64,000 nucleotides of DNA from Opeltia flavorubescens (taxonomy: Eukaryota; Ascomycota; Lecanoromycetes; Teloschistales; Teloschistaceae), in assembly GCA_000442125.1 (NCBI GenBank), contig KE546980.1, positions 248,001-312,000 on the forward strand, given 5' to 3'. The notes below the pieces were generated by a model. It made no database searches. It was not told where the DNA came from and was given only the letters and a program-made list of their open reading frames with translations. The translations under genes and the position numbers were made by a program. Below are positions 24,337 to 34,958 of the stretch, piece after piece. The stretch's first letter is position 1. Each line of letters starts with the position of its first letter.

Positions 24337-25779
24337 TGTAATGAGGAACGGCCATCTGATGTGACGATCTTGATGGCGTCACGAATGAAGGTTAATTTGC
24401 AGGACTAGGATCCCCAATGATGTCCAAGAGCATAGCGAAGGTTCCAGGGCGCAGGTCCTCGGGATGGGAGGCTTTTTGGCCATCGATTACAGAAGAATGT
24501 TACTCTAATAGTCTTGAATGAAGGCAAGTCCCACAACGAGGACCGTGGAGAAAACCACCATAAGCCATCACCACCCACGTATGAAAATCAAGACAAAACA
24601 GAAACCCTTTATCTACCCATCGTGCCATTACTTACTAGCTCACGATAAAAAGGTCAGCAAGAGCCAAAGATCGATCCCCACCAACCCCATCAAACCTATT
24701 GCCTACAATGCGTCTCCTTATCCACACAATCCAGCTTCAACCTTACCTTCCCTGCCCACACACCCAAAAGCCTGTTCACTTACCCCATCCCTCCTCATCC
24801 ATCTTCCCTTCCTCCTCATACCCATCTCCTCATACCCATCTCCTCATACCNNNNNNNNNNNNNNNNNNNNNNNNNNNNNNNNNNNNNNNNNNNNNNNNNN
24901 NNNNNNNNNNNNNNNNNNNNCTCCTCATACCCATCTCCTCATACCCATCTCCTCATACCTATCCCCCTTCCTCCTCACGCCAAACCCAACTATCCAACCG
25001 TCTCCCTTACCCTAAAAACCCTTTGCCATATTTGACGACTCTCTCGCCAGCAATTGCAGGACTTCACTCCAGAGGTAATTCGTTACCACCAACCAGAATT
25101 TCTCCCGGAGTCCAAAAAACCCCCACCATTCTTCCCCCGTCGATTTCGAACCTATCTGCCTTTCAGCGCGACTGCGACATGTGAAATCGAACCAATTTAC
25201 GACCAAGGAAGAATTGAGGCATAACAGAAATGAAGCTGGTCAAGAGAATAGAAAGTAGGTTAAATCAATGGAAAGGGTCCATTTTTGCGGAAATGATAGC
25301 GGATGGGGATTGGGGGAACGAGAGGGAATGGAAGACTCATCGGAAGGTCGAAGGCCAGGCGCTCTGGAAGTCGGGGTTTTGATGATAAAGGCGGAAGGAG
25401 ATACGATAGGAGTGATGCGAAAAGGAAGCCTTCATCTGTACCACCGGGAGCGGGAGAGTCATACATGACAGAAAGACGCGGGAGGGAGGAGAAGATCTAA
25501 ACAGCGGAAGCAATGGAGGAAGAAGCCCGGTTTAACCATATCACACATCAAAAGACAAGGTAAACCCATAGCCCAAACCCTTTAACATTGATAATATACC
25601 CCCCGCTAAACCCGGGCAATGAAAAATATTGAATGGTAAATTATCCCAACAATAAGAAACCCGGTTTCCATAATCGAGCTCTTTTGCTCTTACATATCCT
25701 TCTTTTGAAGACAGACAAAGTCTGACACCTCACTGCCGTAATCGCTCATAACAAGCGTTCAACGCACTCGATCTCTCAC
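24337..25779. other. Intergenic region with pyrimidine-rich tracts, minisatellite and assembly gap
   Basis: About 1.4 kb between the 3' ends of CSN6 and the Cys-rich surface protein. The first half is strongly C/T-rich on the plus strand and surrounds a run of Ns; the second half is purine-rich. The long ORFs here arise from low complexity and are not genes. Confidence 0.6.
24812..24960. repeat. 14-bp tandem repeat (CTCCTCATACCCAT) interrupted by a 70-N gap
   Basis: At least two and a half perfect copies precede the Ns (24812-24850), and about two and three quarter copies follow (24921-24960). Unknown bases run from 24851 to 24920. The last copy drifts to CATACCTAT. The assembler evidently failed inside the array, so copy number is unknown. 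Confidence 0.9.
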
Positions 25780-26825
25780 TCACAGCCTCGGAGAAGCCCC
25801 CGGCAACTCTTGCGGCCTTCCCTGCCCATCCATCTCCCCTCTAACATGGTATTTGGTAGTAGTCTGGTGATCACCCGCACCCATCTCTTGCGGTGGGTAG
25901 TGTTCGACAGGCGCCCCGGGAACAGTCTGCCATGGATATTTCGCACCCGGCATTCCACCTTGTTGCATCTCGCCCGCCGGACCGCCCTGCAGGGCTTTTC
26001 GCTTGCGTTTCTCTCGGAGGAGTAGGAACAGTAGGCCAGCTACTAAAGCGACAGCTACGACGGCACCGATGGCGATGCCGGCTTTGGCTCCACCGCTTAG
26101 ACCATTATCGGATGATGATGAAGATGTACTCGGTGATGGTAGAGAGGCTGGGGAAGTGACGCCACCAGCGGGGACGGAGGAGGCAGTGGTGGATGGATTT
26201 GAGCTTGATGTTCCTTCCGTCGCGGAGGGCGATGCAGCAGATGTGGCAGGCGCGATGGATTTGCTGATTTGACCACTGATAACAATTTGGCCATTACTCT
26301 TATTGATCCTTGTTCCGCCACCATTGTCGCAGCACTCGGTAGCCAGATAACCACAGCAGTAGGAACCGTCGTCACACGTGGTAAGGATTGTGCCCGCCTC
26401 ATCGTAATCTGGAGTTCTCCATGTTGGTATATTCCAGAGGAGAACGAAGCTCCTACAGTAGACTTACCTGGACACAGTGGAGAGCACTGGTCGGTCTGCC
26501 ACGTTGGATCGGTACAGTACTGCCGTCTCACAGACCCATCTTTACTGTGACATAGAAGGTCTGGAGCGCAGGTCTCGTATGAGAAGCAGCATGTGGAATT
26601 GGCGGCGGCATTGCAAGGCACAAGAAGACTGGCAGTCTTGTTTGATATGGGGGAGTCGGCAGCATTTACCTCTGTAAATCGATAGCATTAGCAATGCGTT
26701 CCTTAGTGCTACACTTCTCGGGAATTTTGGTACTAACGATCATGTGAATAACAACTTGCGGCAAAGGCACGGAGAGCTAAGAAAGCGAATGAAACTGTAG
26801 TTGCAAGCAAAACTTTAGGTGCCAT
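25780..26825 (-). CDS. Cysteine-rich, Ser-rich cell-surface protein with one TM helix
   Basis: Probable plasma-membrane or wall-spanning surface protein of unknown role. Three exons, 26825..26738, 26671..26468 and 26408..25780, close to 921 nt (306 residues). A signal peptide, MAPKVLLATTVSFAFLALRA, is followed by an extracellular region with about 17 Cys, including the pairs STCCFSYETC and GSYCCGYLATECCDNG. Next come a Ser/Thr-rich stalk, a TM helix AGIAIGAVVAVALVAGLLFLLL, a basic stop-transfer RKRK, and a Gly/Pro/Gln/Tyr-rich cytoplasmic tail. The layout recalls WSC/Mid2-type sensors, but the Cys spacing is not the WSC domain. The type is common in filamentous ascomycetes and usually annotated as hypothetical. 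Confidence 0.8.
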
Positions 26826-26962
26826 TGTCTCCAACAGATAGGATTCCACAAGGTCAACAATAGAACATTGGTACGAAGGAGCAAGAAAGGCTCTGGGGAC
26901 TTTGAGCTGAGGCGATGAATCTGCAGGATTCTGTGCCGCTTTGACATGGAGCAGGCGAAGGA

Positions 26963-27529
26963 TCATAACCCTTGTAAGGCACAAATTTGATACCGGGCAA
27001 TGAAGCTGAAACTCACGTGCTCATTGGTTATCGGTACATGGAAAGTAAGCCAAGGAGCTAAATCTCGTTCTGGGGGCCGTTTAGACCAAAGCCTAAGTGT
27101 CATGGCCCCCAAAAGTGCCCGTCCCGGCCCATAGGAGAAGAGTCCAACGGGGCTGAAGATAGTGCAGTGATGTGAATGGCCAGCAGAGCCGCTCAGTGGA
27201 TCAATGCTTTGAAAGCACTTCGGCCTCGGCACGCCGCCGAACCAGAAAAATTGAACTGTCTGTGGTTTGCGAGATGTAAAAGCTTGAATTTTGAATGATT
27301 CTATCGACATGATAAATTCATCGAACCCCGAAGGAGTGAATGCAGTAACAGTACACAAAGTAATCCTCTTCGTCAAATCACGCCAGGTGTGTGTGAGAGG
27401 CTCATATGCGAAGATATGGAAGCAGGCAATAATGACTAAACTGAGAACAGTACTTGATAAGAGGTATCGCAAGGCGAAACATTCGTAGACGTAAAACCCG
27501 CTGACGACCGAGGGATCTGTATGTAGCAT
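26963..27529 (-). CDS. Hypothetical ORF, 188 codons
   Basis: An uninterrupted ORF with a true ATG. It encodes one hydrophobic segment near the N-terminus (LSSTVLSLVIIACFHIFAY) and no recognisable domain. It lies just downstream, on the same strand, of another hypothetical ORF and could be a 3' exon of it or chance. I cannot tell which. Confidence 0.25.
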   Translation of the reverse strand: MLHTDPSVVSGFYVYECFALRYLLSSTVLSLVIIACFHIFAYEPLTHTWRDLTKRITLCTVTAFTPSGFDEFIMSIESFKIQAFTSRKPQTVQFFWFGGVPRPKCFQSIDPLSGSAGHSHHCTIFSPVGLFSYGPGRALLGAMTLRLWSKRPPERDLAPWLTFHVPITNEHVSFSFIARYQICALQGL

Positions 27530-27540
27530 GGTCGAGTTGT

Positions 27541-28119
27541 CTAGCAGCGGTTAGCATATATACTCCACAAAGAAACAGTAAGCAACACTTGAACAGAATG
27601 GTTTTCCCAAAACTTTGATTCTAGGCCTCCGAAGTCGCCATCGTCCATTTCGATCTCGCTTGGGTGAACTATGTCAATCGCCGTTGCTGAAAGATTGGCC
27701 TCGTCATCGTCCTCGGACAATGCCCCAAATTTTCGTTTGTGGTCAGATCGTTCAAGCTTCATTGTCTCCGATAATGGGGATGAATCATCCGACTTCTTGT
27801 GTTCTAGGATCGATTTCCGTTGCTGATTGAAGGGTACATATGTCGAAGATCCAGAAGGATAGCCAGTATCCATAGCCTGAGGACTGGTTTTATGCGGGCT
27901 ATCCGCCATGGATGAGGAGCTTCCATGAATTGTGCCGAGCACCTTCTGGCTGATCACTCCAACATTAGCCTTGTCGATGCGGGGGTTGCACGACGACTCT
28001 TCATCGAAGGTCTTGACATCCAGTTTTGGAGGGTTCTGCTTTAGAAATGCAGCTTCGTCCGGCTTCATGGCGTGTCTTCGGCGATGAATGCCCGGGTTCT
28101 GGAGCACATAATCGAACAT
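27541..28119 (-). CDS. Hypothetical hydrophilic protein, possibly nuclear
   Basis: ORF from an ATG at 28119 (MFDYVLQNPGIHRRRH), about 192 residues, family not recognised. The composition looks coding: Ser/Pro/Lys/Asp-rich, with basic patches HRRRH and DHKRKFG and an acidic run SEDDDEANL. This resembles an intrinsically disordered nuclear protein. The last 17 residues, VQVLLTVSLWSIYANRC, change character abruptly, and a GT donor precedes them (GTTCAAG). The true 3' end may therefore be spliced into downstream exons that I could not resolve. Confidence 0.45.
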   Translation of the reverse strand: MFDYVLQNPGIHRRRHAMKPDEAAFLKQNPPKLDVKTFDEESSCNPRIDKANVGVISQKVLGTIHGSSSSMADSPHKTSPQAMDTGYPSGSSTYVPFNQQRKSILEHKKSDDSSPLSETMKLERSDHKRKFGALSEDDDEANLSATAIDIVHPSEIEMDDGDFGGLESKFWENHSVQVLLTVSLWSIYANRC

Positions 28120-29112
28120 CTTGTATGAAAGATCGATGGAACAAGTCGGATTTAGAGTCGATTGCTTCCCCAATTTTGAAGATCTTCAAATTCAGCCTAT
28201 ATATGATGTACTCTGGCTTCGCGACTCAAGCAATTGTTTTCGCAGGCAGCATAATCGATAGAGCAAACCTTAGAACTAGAGATGCTGATACATTGAACGA
28301 GCTGGCGACGGAAGCTTCTGGCCGAGACGATATTGCTTCGGCCAAAGAGCCTAGGTGGAGAGGATAATGACATGACCGAGGTTTTCAGGAGCGCAGGGAA
28401 ATTAATCGCAGATGAGAAACAGTAAAACGTAAAACGGAAATAGACAAAGAGCCATGGAAATAGCGGAGAAATGTGGTAGCAAATGACAGGCTCATAGCCG
28501 GCTCAAAGTATTTCAGTGGCTGAACATGAAAAAATTCGTGTAGTAGAGGCTCTTCAATGAGCTTGTAATCCAACGGGAAGAAAGAGAATCTCGGCCTGAA
28601 CCTCTGTACAGATTGGGAGGTTTGCAGTTTGGACAACGCTGCCCGCATATTTTTAGAAGTACAATCAAGGAAGGAGCAAAGGATCAATTGACTTCAGCTA
28701 AGGAAACAGCAGCTAACAACAATCCTCCAACTTCTCGTAGAACTTGAGAGTTGGATGGAATACTAATATCAATTATCAAGAGATAACAAATGCGATTAAA
28801 TTTCGGAATGGCGTTGGTGCATAGTCAAAAAGCGAAAGCACGAGATCACGTCATTTAATCGATAGCCGATAGCAATCTTCGCAATCGCAAATCCTCTCCA
28901 CCTGTAAAGTATCAACACGACTGAGACTGGTTCGCTGTCGTCCATGTCAGGATCTGTCAACGGACTTCAAGAATCTCCAATATACTGTCTGTGCTGTCTC
29001 ACTGTCCTGAAATGACAAATCCTACCTGCGCTGTGAATGGCGCGTCGGTGACTCAGAAACTCCGTCAGTCTTCCTTCCTTTCTTCGTCCCTGCAATTGGC
29101 TTTTATGAGTGA
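28120..29112. other. Intergenic region between hypothetical gene and MET2
   Basis: About 1 kb, divergent promoters. A 100-codon minus-strand ORF at 28385..28687 has no features. A possible upstream first exon or 5' leader of MET2 lies in the last 100 bases. Confidence 0.35.
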
Positions 29113-30660
29113 ATGCTAAATCCCGTAGAGAGAGCCGATGGTCAACCTGAGAACCCTTTCGCCTCCTTGATCCCGAACCAGCAGATAGCCATCGTTCCCC
29201 ATTTTGAACTCGAATCCGGGGTCGTCCTTCATAATGTCCCAGTAGCATACAGCACCTACGGAACGCTCGCTCCAAACGGTAGCAACGTTCTAGTCATCTG
29301 TCATGCTCTCTCTGGCAGCGCCGACGTGAGTGATTGGTGGGGACCTTTGATGGGCGGCAATGGTCGAGCATTCGATATCACAAGGCTCTTCATCATCTGT
29401 CTAAACAGCCTAGGCAGCCCGTACGGCAGTGCTAGTCCGGTCACGAGCATCGACGGGAACCCACAGCTGGGACGATATGGCCCGGATTTTCCTTTGACAA
29501 CTATTCGAGATGATGTGAAGTATGCCCGCTCCAGCCCTCTGGTCCTTCGTAGCTGACACGCTCGCAGCATACATAAAATCATTCTTGATGACCTCGGGGT
29601 CCGGCAAATTGCAGCCGCCGTAGGTGGATCGATGGGAGGTATGCTGGTATTAGAATACGCATACCTGGGGACAGATTACGTGCGGAACATTGTTCCATTA
29701 GCCACCTCTAGTCGGCATAGTGCTTGGGGCATCAGCTGGGGCGAAGCGCAACGACAGAGTATCTATTGCGATCCAAAATATGAGGACGGTTACTATTCCT
29801 TCGACGACCCGCCCACGGCAGGACTTGGTGCCGCCCGCATGTCTGCTCTTCTGACTTACAGAAGTCGGGATTCCTTTGAGTCTCGGTTCGGGAGGAACAT
29901 ACCAGATCCCTCGCGAAAGCAAGCAATCAAAGATAACAACGGTCCTACTCCCATCAGCGAACACTGGGCGGTGCATAACGACGGTCACAGGAGCACACGA
30001 AAATCCAAATCCGGTATGAATGGGCCCTTGACACCACTATCATCACCGGCCAATGAGTCTGTACCAAATATTAATGCGACACAATTTACCGACCCCCAAT
30101 TCAATGGAGCGACATCCTTCTCCCCCTCACCACCTCCTGCCACCAACCTGAGGGCGAAGCCACCTACCACCTACTTTTCTGCCCAATCTTATCTCCGTTA
30201 CCAAGGCAGCAAATTCGTCAAACGCTTCGACGGCAACTGCTACATCGCAATCACACGCAAACTCGACACCCATGACGTCTCTCGCCACCGCGTCCCTCCT
30301 GACGAACCCAACGCGACCGCCAAAGCCCTCTCCCAGATCCAACAACCAGCACTAGTGATTGGCATCGAAAGCGATGGACTCTTCACCTTTGCGGAGCAGC
30401 AGGAGATTGCAGCGGGGATACCGAATTCTCGACTGAGGAATATTGATAGTCCGGAGGGGCATGATGCATTCTTGCTCCAGTTTGAACAGGTTAATGCGTA
30501 TATATTGGAGTTCTTTAGGGAGGTTCTGCCGGATATTATGGATAAGCCGGGGGTGGATGGAGTTGAGAACGGGGTTGATGGAGGGATAGACGGGGTGGGG
30601 AAGGTGGAGAAGACGAGTACGTTTGGGGAGGCGGAGGTTGGGGATATCACGGCTTGGTAG
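29113..30660 (+). CDS. MET2: Homoserine O-acetyltransferase (MET2)
   Basis: Alpha/beta-hydrolase acyltransferase that activates homoserine with acetyl-CoA for methionine biosynthesis. Two exons, 29113..29519 and 29568..30660, give 499 residues. Conserved marks: NPFASLIPNQQIAIVP, LESGVVLHNVPVAY, VICHALSGSADV, GRAFDITRLFIICLNSLGSPYGS, nucleophile Ser157 in GGSMGG, Asp405 in IGIESDGLF and His434 in SPEGHDAFLLQ. An insert of about 90 residues rich in Ser, Pro and Asn (between HWAVHNDGHRS and TTYFSAQSYLRY) interrupts the lid region; I recall inserts here in filamentous fungi. The tail has Gly/Val/Asp repeats after PDIMDKPG. The ATG at 29113 is in poor context and an upstream first exon is possible. 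Confidence 0.93.
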
Positions 30661-31369
30661 ATTTGATTCATGAAGGGGACTTGGTGTGATCATGGGGTTG
30701 ATGAGGAAATGATATTCGTAATGTGTAATGAGTGGTACTCTAGACTTTTTGGAGAAGCTCAATATGCTACTGCTGCTTTCGTTTTTCCACCTTGATTATT
30801 TTCAATCAAGTCTTCTTGATAACACAGGCTCTATTGCTTAGCCTGTTGGTAGCTGATAGTACGTTCTCATCCCTCTCGAAACCAGGTAATTGAAGTTCAG
30901 GAGCTGTGCATTTACTCTCAGATTCTTGAAATTATTGTATGCTGTACCCTGCAGATATTTTACATCAAAAGAAGCTATGGATACACAGGGGGGTGTTGCG
31001 ATAACTACAATCTCAAGGAGTATTGAAAAGTCACACCATATGGGGAGGTCGAGGTATCACTTCAGCCATATCCCGTACGTCTTGATTTATCCAGCCCTTG
31101 CAATGGTAGAGGTACACGTATTAAATCCATAAACCGCCATCCCATTTCATCCAACAGAAAACGTCAAACGTATTTATCGTACTCGGGGTCATCCATCCAA
31201 AGCCTCGTAGCCAGTACCTTGTAACCCTGCAAACACCTTCGCTCGGAAAAATCCCGTAACCTACCCTGATATCTCCACAGGAGACCAATCCAGCACCCAC
31301 TGAAAGTGAAACGAGAATGGTAATATACATTAGAAGTGAACCCCAAGCCCAAACCCCTCCCTACCCTAA
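30661..31369. other. Convergent 3' intergenic region
   Basis: About 700 bases between MET2 and the DUF7703-like gene; no gene seen. Confidence 0.4.
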
Positions 31370-32533
31370 TCATAGTTTCCCAACAACAGCATCAGAAATC
31401 GGCGATACAGGTGAACTCCTCATCTCACTCCACGTCGAAAACCCCGTCGTAACAACAATATCCTTCGCCGGATCTTCAATCTCCGTCTTCGGCGAGCCCA
31501 CTTCCGCGTTCGCGAATGTTTTTCCACCATGCGAGTCATGCGTAACATGTTCCACCATCTCCTCGTCAAAGGGACCTAATGGCTGGATCCCCCTCGATTT
31601 TGCCTGAGGCCAGATGGTATTGCTTCCTTGGAAAGAGCTGCCTTGGCGCACAAGAGACGGGCGGGTGTGTGATCGATGGCCATAATTAGAGGCATGGATA
31701 TTACCTGAGCGATCTCGACGGGAGGTTCCGAACCCGCGTTTGCAGGACGTGCATACCCCTGGCCGTAGGCGATACACCTCCATCAATTTGTTCAAGACGA
31801 TGAATTCGATTGTGAGCTTGATGGCGTAGGCTAGGGACTGGGTGCCTGTTTTGTAAACCCATTCACCGCTGTAAACCTCGCAGACGAAGGCGATGTCGAG
31901 GACGATGCAGAGCACGTTGAGATAAATGAGGAATTTCTTCGTGATGCGCGTTTCTGACGGGTCATCGGGCAGAAGCATCTTGAATGCGGCGCGGATATAG
32001 AGGACGGATATGATGAGTTCTTGGAGGGTGAAGATGATGAGTTGGATGCGCTCATAGACGTTGTAGACTTTCAGCCACATGCCTGGATCCGCTTGGTTGC
32101 TCCCAAACGTCAAGATCGTGGTGGGGACCTGGAAGATGCAGAAGTCGACGATGATCATGGCCAGGACTGAGCGGAGGATTTTCGGAGAACGTATCACGAG
32201 ATGGAGACGTGAGTAGAGGACAAGACTTTGGCCGGTGACCATTCCCCACCAACCGAATGATGCGAAGGCGGTGTTGACGTACCAGGGGCAGGAGCCGACG
32301 AACCATTTGAGGATTATGCCGAGAGAGTGACTCATTATCCCCCAGGAGGTGACGAGGAGGGACCAAAAGTAGATCGTGTTGCGGCGTTTGAACGTTGTGA
32401 AGACTTTGACGTCGATTAAAGCGGACATGTAGAGGGCGAGGGTTAGCATGGCGACAAGGATGGAGGTTCTCGTGGTGTCTGGAGGTAGCGGCCCTCGCTC
32501 GATACCGCCATCACCGCGAGGAGAAAGGTACAT
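31370..32533 (-). CDS. Seven-TM fungal integral membrane protein (DUF7703-like)
   Basis: Intronless ORF of 387 codons. Seven hydrophobic helices can be traced: SILVAMLTLALYMSAL, TIYFWSLLVTSWGIMSHSLGI, TAFASFGWWGMVTGQSLVLYS, VLAMIIVDFCIFQVPTTIL, IQLIIFTLQELIISVLYIRA, FLIYLNVLCIVLDIAFVCEV and LAYAIKLTIEFIVLNKL. MEVYRLRPG follows. The motif GWWGMVTGQSLVLYSRLHLV resembles the orphan fungal family I associate with DUF7703. A long cytoplasmic tail with a CTSCKRGFG pair and many Ser/His ends at GKL. No signalling function is established. It shares a general plan (7 TM, long tail) with the membrane proteins at 12-13.5 and 17.4-18.6 kb but no clear sequence identity. Confidence 0.82.
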   Translation of the reverse strand: MYLSPRGDGGIERGPLPPDTTRTSILVAMLTLALYMSALIDVKVFTTFKRRNTIYFWSLLVTSWGIMSHSLGIILKWFVGSCPWYVNTAFASFGWWGMVTGQSLVLYSRLHLVIRSPKILRSVLAMIIVDFCIFQVPTTILTFGSNQADPGMWLKVYNVYERIQLIIFTLQELIISVLYIRAAFKMLLPDDPSETRITKKFLIYLNVLCIVLDIAFVCEVYSGEWVYKTGTQSLAYAIKLTIEFIVLNKLMEVYRLRPGVCTSCKRGFGTSRRDRSGNIHASNYGHRSHTRPSLVRQGSSFQGSNTIWPQAKSRGIQPLGPFDEEMVEHVTHDSHGGKTFANAEVGSPKTEIEDPAKDIVVTTGFSTWSEMRSSPVSPISDAVVGKL

Positions 32534-34958
32534 GATGTTGGTCGACTCGGCGTTCGGTTTGGTACTCGGCTCAAGTACAGTAGTACCACTGAAGTCACGC
32601 TTGGCGAACAGCGAGAGTCTTCCTCTCAGCAGAGATGGAAAACGTATAGGAAAATGATTTGTACGTGAGAGACAGACACGGACAAAAAGAGAAGGAGAGA
32701 AATACAGAGAAACTAAGGGGGTCCTCCGAGGAAAAGGGAGCAGCTGATTGCTGATGGAAAACTCGAAACAGCATGTAAGAGAGACGGCTCACCGCTCGTG
32801 GCTGAACCTCGAGGAAGGACAGCGACATAGTAGGACGGCATCAACATCAGCGAGGGGGAGGGACACAAGCTATCCCGAAGGTCGGGACGATACATCATGA
32901 CCTTAGAAGCTGGTTGCACAAACCTGTCTCACCCTCAAGGCCAGCCAGTAAGCCCGCATGGAGGCCCTCCCAGCTCCGAGCTGACGACTCCGCCGTAACG
33001 ATAAGCTTTTAGGAAGTGGTCCCGTTGAGTGGGAGGCAGGCACATGTTACCCAGCAAGGACGACAAGTTCGGCTGGGGATCTGTAGACCCCGCCATGAAT
33101 CACATCTAGCTTCCTGCACGGAGCAAGAATCGGCCTTGTATATGAGACACGCTCCCGCCCCGACAACCTAGATTTGCTTTGTGGGTGTGTCTTTCGCGTG
33201 TCAGGTTTGGAAGATGGTGTAGTAGCAGTCGCTCGGAATCGTGGGTGATTTGGATAGAAAGAGTGGTGAGATATGGGGCTTCTTCTTTCTCATCGCTGAT
33301 TGCAGCGCTTCCATGAAAAGGCGGCTCGGTGAGCCACCTTTCCATTCGTCTATCGTGCCTTCATCGTTATTTTAGACCTCCGATGATGGGAAAGAATCAT
33401 CTTCAAGTTCTCAAGGTAGGAGAACAACGCACGAGAAGCGTAAGTTTCGTCCCCTGCGGATTGAGCATTTAGTGAGGCGTGGACAAAACGTATTGGCTAC
33501 ATAACCATCCCGACAATTCGGTTTCTCGCAGACGCGCCATATGATATGCATTTTCCCAAACATCTTCTGGGACCGATGATCATACCTATTCGGTGAACCA
33601 GATGGTAGACTCGGACCTAGGTCCTTCAGGCGGATTGTTGATTACATGCATGAGTCGATTCTTCTTCTTCCCATTGGCTACGCAAATTACGACACCACAC
33701 TTTGTATCAAATTCAGCCCTGTTTCCCTAGAAGTCGGATGTACTGCCACACTGCTTCAACACGCATTCGTTCTTGCTGGAGCCTTAGTCCCGTCTTTCGC
33801 TTTCCGGATGGTCGGTAGATGGTGATATATGAGATGTCCTCATTCTCGGTTTCGCATTGAGTAATGCTTGGCTGTTGAAATCGAGTGTCTGGTTTCCATT
33901 CCTGATATCCAAGTCTTATACCTGGAGTCGTTGGTGTGCTCTGGATTTCTTGCGACAGCGAGGTGTCCTCGGTGTTGTTATTGCCTGTCATATGAGTCTA
34001 GAATTTCTTCTCAAAATTGAGCGTGTCCCTGACGTAATGATACGTAGATATTTGAGATATGAATGTTCTAATATTCAGCAGATATTTTGGAAGCTAGGAC
34101 AAGGAAACCAAGCCGACTCAGAAGGTGAATAGGACTCGATGGCATCGACATGATGCGGTTAATTGTGTTGACCAACTCTTCTGTAAAGACTTTCAACATC
34201 CGTAATCTCGATGGCTTTGATCAGGTTACACCAATAATGAGTAGCAATGTTTGATCATTTGATCGTTACACAGAATATGAGTCACATGACCTGTCTCATC
34301 GTACCTTCCCCCGCTTTTGGCAGTCTTTCACTTTCCCTGATCTCGAGTTCTGATGTAATTTTCAAAGCCATCAATCATTCTGCCATCTCAGTAGACTGAT
34401 CACTCACTCAGGAAGATGAACTTGATACACCGTAACCCGGTTCGTGTGCTTCTCTGACCCTGCCGGTCCATCGTTTCCTGTACTCTTTTCCTCTCCATCA
34501 TTCGAATGCACAGAATTTTGTGTCAAACTTTGATATGGCATTCCAGCAGGAGAGAGTTTCTCCCACTATCGAGTGTTTCATAGCACATGACCTTCCCAAG
34601 ATATAAGATGGTTCTAGCGAAGGCGGCTCACTTCCGGACCGTCAATGGTCTTACGAACCGCTGCTATCTAAGGCAAATTGTGCCGAAAGATCCTATCGCA
34701 AGTTGCGTTTAATGGTACCAGGCAATGGCGCAATCTCTGATGTCAATTACGCCAACGATAGTATTAAAAGACAGGAAAGGTACGTTGAAGTATCTTTGCT
34801 TTGAATTTTCACTGCTAAAATGCTATGCTACAACCAAAAATGCTATCTAACTATGGAGTCTCTTTTTGACAATGGGGAATAGATGCAATCATATACAAAT
34901 TCGACGCTGGGTCGTATAGCGCGAAAGATTTCAGCCTCGGGCTCTTCTGGTTCCTCGT
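32534..34958. other. 2.4-kb region with one weak small ORF
   Basis: Upstream of the DUF7703-like gene and downstream of the isocyanide synthase gene. Apart from the small ORF at 33713..33991 I see no gene. Sequence complexity is normal. Confidence 0.35.
33713..33991 (-). CDS. Possible small protein, 92 codons
   Basis: ATG-initiated ORF with balanced, hydrophilic composition (starts MTGNNNTEDTSLSQ, ends YIRLLGKQG). The family is not recognised, and there is no signal peptide or TM segment. It may be a real small gene or chance. Confidence 0.3.
   Translation of the reverse strand: MTGNNNTEDTSLSQEIQSTPTTPGIRLGYQEWKPDTRFQQPSITQCETENEDISYITIYRPSGKRKTGLRLQQERMRVEAVWQYIRLLGKQG

Noticed and set aside
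24518-25184. Two long plus-strand ORFs running through the N gap
   Set aside because: They come from low-complexity C/T-rich sequence and the tandem repeat, and read through unknown bases.
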